From positions 1 to 12,450 of the forward strand of contig JBLFXH010000088.1 in assembly GCA_047611125.1 (NCBI GenBank): a stretch of DNA of 12,450 nt, in the 5' to 3' direction. The translations under genes were made by a program, and so were the position numbers. The notes beneath the pieces were generated by a model, which saw only the letters and a list, made by a program, of their open reading frames with translations, did not search any database and was not told the origin of the DNA. Position 1 is the first letter of the stretch; every line of letters starts with the position of its first letter. Of this stretch, positions 7,188 to 12,450 are shown one piece after another. This stretch comes from JABDJZ01 sp047611125 (GTDB taxonomy: Bacteria; Bacteroidota; Rhodothermia; Rhodothermales; UBA10348).

Positions 7188-7868
7188 ATGTCCTTGATTA
7201 CAGATATGCTTCTCTCCCAGTTGGGGGGCGGTCAACTTGACAACATCGCCGGTGCACTCGGCGCCGATTCAAGTATTACTCAGAAGGCCATGCAGGCCGC
7301 TATTCCCGCCCTTCTCGGAGGACTGGCAAGCAATGCGGCCACCCCTGCCGGCGCGGCCTCGCTGGCCTCAGCGCTGGACAACGACCATGATGGGTCCATG
7401 CTCGACAACGTCGGATCCCTTCTCGGGATGTTCGGCGGTGGAGGAGCCTCCAAGAGCGGCATGGGAGGCCTCATGGGGGCAGCGGCTGGTATGCTCGGCG
7501 GCGGCGGCGGCGGCGCTTCAAAAGCAGCAAACGGTGCAGGAATCCTGAAGCACGTGTTTGGAAGCAAGGAGAGTGCTGTTGCGGGTGCTGTTTCTGAGGC
7601 CTCAGGAATGGATCTGGCTCAGGCAGGCAAGCTCCTGGCCATGGTAGCGCCCCTTGTGATGGGCGCAGTTGGCAAGGCCAAGAAGGCAAACGGACTCGAT
7701 GCCGGAAGCCTTGCCAGCATGCTGGCGGGCGAGAAGGAGCAGGTGGCCGCAGGCGCCCCGGCCCTCGGTGGGCTGATGGGAATGCTGGACGCCGATGGAG
7801 ATGGTGACATCAAGGATGACGTTGCCAAGCTTGGAGCCGGCCTGCTGAAGAACATGTTCTCCAAGTAG
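7188..7868 (+). CDS. DUF937 protein with two Asp-rich calcium-binding-like loops
   Basis: A 226-residue Gly/Ala/Met-rich protein of the DUF937 family (YidB-like), function unknown. The N-terminus (SQLGGGQLDNIAGALG, then AIPALLGGLASNA) is typical of the family. Two Asp-rich loops fit the EF-hand/dockerin pattern: DNDHDGSMLD at residues 64-73 and DADGDGDIKDD at 201-211, near the C-terminus. The middle is low-complexity Gly/Met (residues 81-110), including six GGC codons. Residues 145-163 form a hydrophobic stretch (LLAMVAPLVMGAVG) too short and mixed to call a membrane helix confidently. There is no signal peptide. The ATG lies 30 bases after the ATPase stop and a strong terminator follows, so it is probably the last gene of the cluster. 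Ca2+ binding is inferred from the motif alone. Confidence 0.82.
   Translation: MSLITDMLLSQLGGGQLDNIAGALGADSSITQKAMQAAIPALLGGLASNAATPAGAASLASALDNDHDGSMLDNVGSLLGMFGGGGASKSGMGGLMGAAAGMLGGGGGGASKAANGAGILKHVFGSKESAVAGAVSEASGMDLAQAGKLLAMVAPLVMGAVGKAKKANGLDAGSLASMLAGEKEQVAAGAPALGGLMGMLDADGDGDIKDDVAKLGAGLLKNMFSK
7497..7514 (+). repeat. (GGC)6 trinucleotide tract inside the DUF937 gene
   Basis: Six tandem GGC codons encode a hexaglycine run. Being in units of three, length changes would keep the frame and only alter a flexible linker. Confidence 0.9.
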
Positions 7869-7885
7869 AGACTTAGACTGGATCG

Positions 7886-7923
7886 ACGGCCCGCTCTTCT
7901 TGTAGTGAAGGGCGGGCCGTTTT
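7886..7923 (+). terminator. Intrinsic terminator of the kbp-ATPase-DUF937 cluster
   Basis: A 14-bp stem pairs acggcccgctcttc (7886-7899) with gaagggcgggccgt (7907-7920), with one G-T wobble and a 7-base loop. A short run of four T (7920-7923) ends it. It begins 17 bases after the DUF937 stop. Confidence 0.85.
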
Positions 7924-7946
7924 GGTCTGTCGGAACCTAAAGATTC

Positions 7947-8008
7947 GGCGCTGGGGGTCGATTCCGTAAGGAGTCAAACCCGCCAAAAAGGCACGTTGTG
8001 CCCCCAGC
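7947..8008 (+). promoter_or_regulatory. Structured leader in front of the GGDEF-EAL gene
   Basis: Two alternative folds are visible. Fold A: gctggggg (7950-7957) is perfectly complementary to cccccagc (8001-8008), the eight bases directly before the ATG at 8009. Fold B: gattcc (7960-7965) with ggagtc (7970-7975) around a GTAA tetraloop, extended by gggt (7955-7958) with accc (7978-7981) and ggc (7947-7949) with gcc (7982-7984). Both use 7955-7957, so they exclude each other. A small hairpin ggcac-gtt-gtgcc (7990-8002) also competes with fold A. Translation control is an inference; no known riboswitch class was recognised. Confidence 0.4.
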
Positions 8009-11000
8009 ATGAGCCAATCGCTCATACAACTTCCTCCCGAGCAGTTCGAGCAGTTCGTGGATCTGTCCGGAGACGTAATCTACCAGACTGACGTCTCAGG
8101 CCGGATTACGTACATCAATGGACGTGTGAAGGATGTCCTCGGGTATTCACCCGAGAGCCTGATCGGCTCGCACTATCTGGTGCTGGTGCAGCCTGAAGTC
8201 AGGGCGGAGGTATTCCGGTTCTATGCGGAGCAATCGCGCAAGGAGGCCGGGCAGACCTACAAGGAGTTTCCGGCACAGGCCCGCGACGGGCGACGAGTCT
8301 GGATGCAACAGCACGTGCAACTCCTCTTGGAGAACGGGCACGTTCGAGGCTTCCACGGTGTAGCCAGAGACATTTCCCGAATCCAGCAGGCTGAGCGCGA
8401 TCTGGAGGGTCGGGACGCTCGCATGCGCCTGCTGAGCCGCCTCGCAACCATTCCGGGATCAGATAGGGATCGACTCGGCAAGGGTCTTGAGGAAGCCTGC
8501 AATCTGCTTGGGCTGTCAACCGGAATCGTCAGCCGGATATCCGGCGACCGGTATGAGGTGGTTCAATACTGGCCCTCCGATGCTGGACTCTACGAGGGCC
8601 AAGTGTTCTCGCTCAGTCAGACCTATTGCGACTTGGTGGTCAAGCAGGAGTCGGTTGTTGCCATCGAGAACATGGGCGAATCGGCGCACGCCGGGCACCC
8701 CTGTTTCGGAGTTTTCGGTCTCCAGACCTATATCGGCGCTCCGGTTTACGTCGGCGGTCGTCTAGTAGGCACGTTGAGTTTGTCCGACGCCGAGGCTCGA
8801 CCTTGTGGCTTTTCAGGAGCCGATACCGACTTCGTGGCTCTCCTGGCCCGTTGGGCCGGATCGGTGCTGGAACAGTCCATAGCCCTCAAGCGAATCAAGG
8901 CGGCAGAGGGCCAGCTGAAGCACATCGTCGAAGCCGCGGCTGACGGAGTCACCACTTGCACCCCCCAGGGCCAGGTTCTGTCTATGAACGAGGCAGCCTG
9001 CGGTATGCTTGGTCTCGGGTCGGAGCCAGTCGGACAGGATATCCGGTTATTCCTGCCTGAATTCTTGAGAGCCGACAGGCCGGAGGGCGCCGAGCAGACC
9101 AGGCTGACCCGACGTGACGGACAGCACGTAGACGTTGACCTCACCGTCACCCGCGTCAGTCATGACGGGAAAGGTGTGCTCGCGGGCATCTTCCGCGATG
9201 TGACGGAGCAGAACCGGCATGCCACCAAGCTGAGACGGCGGGAGGCGGCCCTTCGCGCGTTTTTTGACGGCACTCCATTCCTAATGGGCATTCTGTCCCT
9301 CGACGAAACCCGGCTGGTTCACCGATCTGCGAACGCAGCCGCCATAGACTTTCTGGGGCTGTTGGCGCCGCCATCGTTGGGCACGGAAGGCGATTTAGCT
9401 GCTCCGCTTCCGTCGGTCGCCGATTGGAGCCGGGCCTGTCGTCAGTGTCTGGCCGAGCGTCGACCCGTTCGTTTTGAACTGCAGCTGAAGGGACGCTGGC
9501 TCAACGTCACCGTCAACCTGATCAACGACAACTCCACAGAGGCGGCGCGATTCTCGTACGTGGCCGAGGATGTCACCACTGAGCATCGACAGGCCGCCGA
9601 GCTGGACAAGCGGCGCGCCGAGTTCGAGGCCATCTATGCCTCGATACCACACGCCGCTGTATTCGCAAACGCCGATCGGGGACTCGTGGCCGTCAACCCA
9701 GCTTTTGTATCCATCTTCGGTTATTCGGAAGAGGAGGCGCTGGGGCTGGATGCCGATTTTCTCTTTGGCAAAGCTCCATTCGTCTCTCCGCAGGGGCGAC
9801 CCTACCTGGCCGAGGTGAACTATCTCCGGCGAGATGGCACGCGATTCGCCGCTGAGACGGTCCGCGTTCGGGTCCCGGCTCCAGACGGGAAGACGCTGGG
9901 TTGGCTCGCACTGATTCGTGACGTGACTGAGCGAAACGAGAATCGGGAGCGGCTTGGCATGCAGGCCAATATCCTGGCCCATGTTCGTGATGCTGTGGTC
10001 GTGTTGGACGCCGACCTGGAGGTTTCCTATTGGAACGCCGGCGCGGCAACGCTGACTGGATTGACGGCGTCAGACGCCCAAGGGCGCACACTCTCGGACT
10101 TGGTTCCGTTCTCCTGGTTGGTCAAGGGGCAAGAGCCCGAGGCCATCCGTTCTCTGGTCAATACCGGCACCTGGCAGGGCCGCGTGAAGCTTGACCTGGA
10201 AGGCGGCCAGGACCTATTCGTGGAAGCTGTGGTCAGCCTCATGCGCGATAACCTGGGAGATACCTCAGGAATGCTCGTCGTGGCTCGAGACATCACCGCC
10301 ACCGTTCAACTGGAAGGCCAGCTCCGTCTCCAAGCCAGGTCTGACTCCTTGACGCGACTGCCCAATCGCAAAGTGTTGGATGAGCGTATTGGGGAGGCCA
10401 TCCAGGAGCGTGACAAGAAGGGTTCGAACTTCGCTCTCGTGTTTATCGATGTCGATAGGTTTAAGCTTATCAATGACTCTCTGGGGCATGCCATCGGCGA
10501 CACGCTATTGCAACAGATTGCCGGGCGGATCACGGCGGGGGTTCACCGGGATGATCTCGTGGCCCGCATTGGCGGCGACGAATTCGCCGTACTTCTCCAC
10601 GGTGTCCAGTCGCGGAACGACGCGTTAGAGAAGGCCAGTCGAATGGCGCAGGTGCTGACCAAGCCGTTTCAGGTTACCGGACGAACGCTTCCGTGCTCGG
10701 CATCGCTCGGCCTCGTCATGGGGGATGTCAGATATCATGATTCGGCCGAGCTCCTTCGGGATGCCGATACGGCCATGTACGAGGCCAAGCGGACGGCCAG
10801 AGGCACGGCTGTGGTATTTTCAGAGGCCATGCACGACGATGTGAAGCGCCGCTTCCGTCTGGAGTCAGACTTGGCCTGCGCTGTGCCCAATGACGAACTG
10901 GAGTTGTACTACCAGCCCATCGTAGATCTGAAGGACGGTCATCTTGCGGGCTTCGAGGCACTTGTCCGATGGAATCACCCCGAGATGGGGAAGCTGATGC

Positions 11001-11758
11001 CGGACGAATTTCTCCCGATGGCGGCAGAACGCGACTTGTTGGGCGACATCGATACCTGGGTGCTCCGCGAAGCGGCAGCACAGCTTTCGTGCTGGTTGGC
11101 TGCTAACCCAAGACATGCCCGTATGGTCATGCATGTAAACAGTTCTCGGGAGTCTGTGCTGACCCCCGAATATCGCTTCGCAGTCAAGAACGCTATCGAA
11201 GAGTTCGAACTCCCGAAGGACGCTCTTGAGATTGAGATCACGGAGCACATCCTGCTGACGGACACCGGCGCTGCGGCTGAGCGCCTCGCGTCTCTGAAAC
11301 GCCTGGGAGTTCGGCTGAGTGTGGATGATTTTGGGACGGGCTACTCGTCGCTGAACCTGCTTCATGCCTTGCCTATCGACACGGTGAAGACAGACCGATC
11401 ACTGTTGACTTCATCCATGCTTGAGGCACGGGGGACTCATATCCTCTCGACCATCGCGACGCTGACCGATGCGCTTGGGCTCGGGCTTGTAGCCGAAGGA
11501 ATCGAGACGCAGGAGCAGATGGAGCGTCTGAGGGATCTCGGATTCACCTATGGTCAAGGCTTCTTCTTCTCGAAGGCTCGGCCTGCCCCACTTGCCGAGC
11601 GCCTTCTCCGGACCCCCGGCTGGTTGGGCTATTGGGAGGGAGACAGAAGGTCAGCGAGGCAGCCCTCGGCAGATCGTCCGGCGGCTCCGCCCCAGAACGC
11701 TGAGAAGCTCAACGCTCAGAGGTCGGCGCTCTCCCCGAATTCGGGCACAACTACCTGA
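8009..11758 (+). CDS. Multi-sensor PAS/GAF-GGDEF-EAL cyclic-di-GMP synthase/phosphodiesterase
   Basis: A 1249-residue soluble protein with no membrane segment. Order: PAS (about 10-130, ending HGVARDISRIQQAE), GAF (about 138-292), then four PAS-like domains (about 300-405, 410-530, 537-645, 650-770; the second is divergent, the others end in a FRDVT/RDVTE/RDIT-type motif), GGDEF (about 778-940) and EAL (about 950-1200). The cyclase signature GGDEF is exact at 855-859. The inhibitory I-site position reads HRDD (846-849) instead of RxxD. The EAL domain keeps all expected residues: EALVR (983-987), N1044, EITE (1076-1079), DDFGTG (1106-1111), K1127, AEGIET (1162-1167) and Q1183 in GQG. Both making and hydrolysing c-di-GMP is therefore possible; which dominates cannot be told. 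The ATG at 8009 is the first start after the in-frame TAA at 7967. The last 43 bases overlap the convergent gene. Neighbours give no hint of the signal sensed. Confidence 0.93.
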   Translation: MSQSLIQLPPEQFEQFVDLSGDVIYQTDVSGRITYINGRVKDVLGYSPESLIGSHYLVLVQPEVRAEVFRFYAEQSRKEAGQTYKEFPAQARDGRRVWMQQHVQLLLENGHVRGFHGVARDISRIQQAERDLEGRDARMRLLSRLATIPGSDRDRLGKGLEEACNLLGLSTGIVSRISGDRYEVVQYWPSDAGLYEGQVFSLSQTYCDLVVKQESVVAIENMGESAHAGHPCFGVFGLQTYIGAPVYVGGRLVGTLSLSDAEARPCGFSGADTDFVALLARWAGSVLEQSIALKRIKAAEGQLKHIVEAAADGVTTCTPQGQVLSMNEAACGMLGLGSEPVGQDIRLFLPEFLRADRPEGAEQTRLTRRDGQHVDVDLTVTRVSHDGKGVLAGIFRDVTEQNRHATKLRRREAALRAFFDGTPFLMGILSLDETRLVHRSANAAAIDFLGLLAPPSLGTEGDLAAPLPSVADWSRACRQCLAERRPVRFELQLKGRWLNVTVNLINDNSTEAARFSYVAEDVTTEHRQAAELDKRRAEFEAIYASIPHAAVFANADRGLVAVNPAFVSIFGYSEEEALGLDADFLFGKAPFVSPQGRPYLAEVNYLRRDGTRFAAETVRVRVPAPDGKTLGWLALIRDVTERNENRERLGMQANILAHVRDAVVVLDADLEVSYWNAGAATLTGLTASDAQGRTLSDLVPFSWLVKGQEPEAIRSLVNTGTWQGRVKLDLEGGQDLFVEAVVSLMRDNLGDTSGMLVVARDITATVQLEGQLRLQARSDSLTRLPNRKVLDERIGEAIQERDKKGSNFALVFIDVDRFKLINDSLGHAIGDTLLQQIAGRITAGVHRDDLVARIGGDEFAVLLHGVQSRNDALEKASRMAQVLTKPFQVTGRTLPCSASLGLVMGDVRYHDSAELLRDADTAMYEAKRTARGTAVVFSEAMHDDVKRRFRLESDLACAVPNDELELYYQPIVDLKDGHLAGFEALVRWNHPEMGKLMPDEFLPMAAERDLLGDIDTWVLREAAAQLSCWLAANPRHARMVMHVNSSRESVLTPEYRFAVKNAIEEFELPKDALEIEITEHILLTDTGAAAERLASLKRLGVRLSVDDFGTGYSSLNLLHALPIDTVKTDRSLLTSSMLEARGTHILSTIATLTDALGLGLVAEGIETQEQMERLRDLGFTYGQGFFFSKARPAPLAERLLRTPGWLGYWEGDRRSARQPSADRPAAPPQNAEKLNAQRSALSPNSGTTT

Positions 11759-12450
11759 TCATAGCCGGCACGCTTGAAGGCTCCGGCCATCAGATCCTGA
11801 CGCGCAGGTGCGCCATGGACAAGGAAAATCCGCTGCAGGCGATCAGGGTCCATCTTGCCGACAAAATCGAGGATTCCGGGTTCGTCCGCGTGGGCTGAAA
11901 AGCTGTTCATCACCTCTACGTCTGCTCGCAGAGTGTGTGTCTTCCCAAAAATGCGGACTTGCGGACGCTTCTCGATTATCCGTTTACCGAGCGTGTGTTC
12001 AGCGCAGTAGCCCACCATCATGACCGTATTTTTGGGGTCACTGATGTTGTTGCGCAGGTGGTGCAGGATCCGTCCGGCCTCGCACATTCCAGATGCCGAG
12101 ATGATGACCATCGGCTTCCGATTCCCATTCAGGGCCTTGGACTTCTCGACCTTGCGGATGTAGGTCAGGCGGTCCCATCCCCAGGGGTCATCGTCTGTCA
12201 GGAGGTATTCGTGCAGCTCCGCATCGAAGCACTCCGGGTGTGACTGAAAGACCCCGGTAGCATTGACGGCCAGCGGGCTGTCCACGTAAACCGGCACGTC
12301 GCGCAAGTACCCTTCATTCCAGAGTTGATCGAGCGCGTATACAATTTCTTGGGTTCGACCTACCGAAAAGGCAGGAATGATCACCCGTCCACCACGTTTG
12401 GCCGTTCTGGTTATGACCTCTCGGAGTCGCTCCTTGGAGCGATCGGCGGG
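11716..12450 (-). CDS. Beta-CASP metallo-beta-lactamase-fold RNase (5' partial)
   Basis: The frame runs from the stop at 11716-11718 to the right window edge on the minus strand, giving 244 C-terminal residues; the GTG at 12382-12384 is an internal codon, and 22 further in-frame codons lie before the edge. The visible part is the beta-CASP and RNA-specificity region: RVIIPAFSVGRTQE, VYVDSPLAV, VIISASGMCEAGRILHHL, FSAHADE (His of beta-CASP motif B) and the C-terminal FLVHGAP, whose His corresponds to a conserved zinc-site His. The zinc-binding HxHxDH motif of the lactamase core should lie outside the window. Relatives (CPSF73-like bacterial proteins such as Thermus TTHA0252) are endoribonucleases in RNA processing and decay. 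The C-terminus VVPEFGESADL is typical of the family, so the stop position, and thus the overlap with the opposite gene, looks genuine. Confidence 0.9.
   Translation of the reverse strand, partial: PADRSKERLREVITRTAKRGGRVIIPAFSVGRTQEIVYALDQLWNEGYLRDVPVYVDSPLAVNATGVFQSHPECFDAELHEYLLTDDDPWGWDRLTYIRKVEKSKALNGNRKPMVIISASGMCEAGRILHHLRNNISDPKNTVMMVGYCAEHTLGKRIIEKRPQVRIFGKTHTLRADVEVMNSFSAHADEPGILDFVGKMDPDRLQRIFLVHGAPARQDLMAGAFKRAGYDQVVVPEFGESADL

Noticed and set aside
7955..7984. Possible tRNA T-arm or c-di-GMP riboswitch
   Set aside because: GGTCGATTCC resembles a T-arm, but no acceptor, D or anticodon arm is present. The conserved bases of known c-di-GMP riboswitches were not seen. Kept only as a structured leader.
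9395..9982. A 195-codon open frame on the minus strand
   Set aside because: It is antisense to the PAS region of the c-di-GMP enzyme, with no domain and no start signals.
1..12450. CRISPR arrays, insertion sequences, integrases, rRNA or tRNA genes
   Set aside because: No regularly spaced repeats, transposase-like frames, terminal inverted repeats or RNA gene signatures were seen on either strand.

Overview
The window looks like a chromosomal segment from a moderately G+C-rich bacterium of the FCB (Bacteroidota-like) superphylum, most plausibly a Rhodothermota relative, though Zixibacteria/KSB1-type lineages cannot be excluded. Two clues support this. Two reading frames end in a type IX secretion (T9SS type A) sorting tail with the YPNPFNP motif. 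The start codons that can be fixed (4305, 4746, 7188, 8009) have no well-placed strong Shine-Dalgarno sequence, as is common in Bacteroidota. Taxonomy is inferred from these features only; no rRNA or marker gene is present.

Layout: (1) 1-2546, + strand: the C-terminal 847 residues of a large secreted protein (RTX-like stretches, a DUF11 adhesion repeat, an Asp-box beta-propeller, a T9SS tail), closed by a strong intrinsic terminator at 2627-2666. (2) 2547-4145: a decayed zone. It holds non-coding sequence, a broken paralogue of the propeller/T9SS protein (2975-3546), a second terminator (3626-3660), and a DUF5655-family gene whose N-terminus lies in another reading frame. (3) 4305-7868, + strand: a compact three-gene cluster of a Kbp/YgaU-like BON-LysM protein, a HerA-type P-loop ATPase with a coiled-coil C-terminus, and a DUF937 protein with two Ca-binding-like Asp loops. 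Gaps are 9 and 30 bases, and a terminator follows at 7886-7923. (4) 8009-11758, + strand: a 1249-residue soluble multi-sensor (PAS-GAF-PAS-PAS-PAS-PAS-GGDEF-EAL) cyclic-di-GMP enzyme with both catalytic motifs intact, preceded by a leader with mutually exclusive foldings. (5) 11716-12450, - strand: the C-terminal part of a beta-CASP metallo-beta-lactamase-fold RNase, convergent with and overlapping the previous gene by 43 bases.

No mobile element, CRISPR array, tRNA or rRNA was found. The best candidates for something under-described are the Kbp-ATPase-DUF937 cluster and the structured leader of the c-di-GMP gene. The clearest evolutionary signal is gene decay between the two terminators and just downstream of them (2975-4145). 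I did not find strong evidence for an entirely new biological system.
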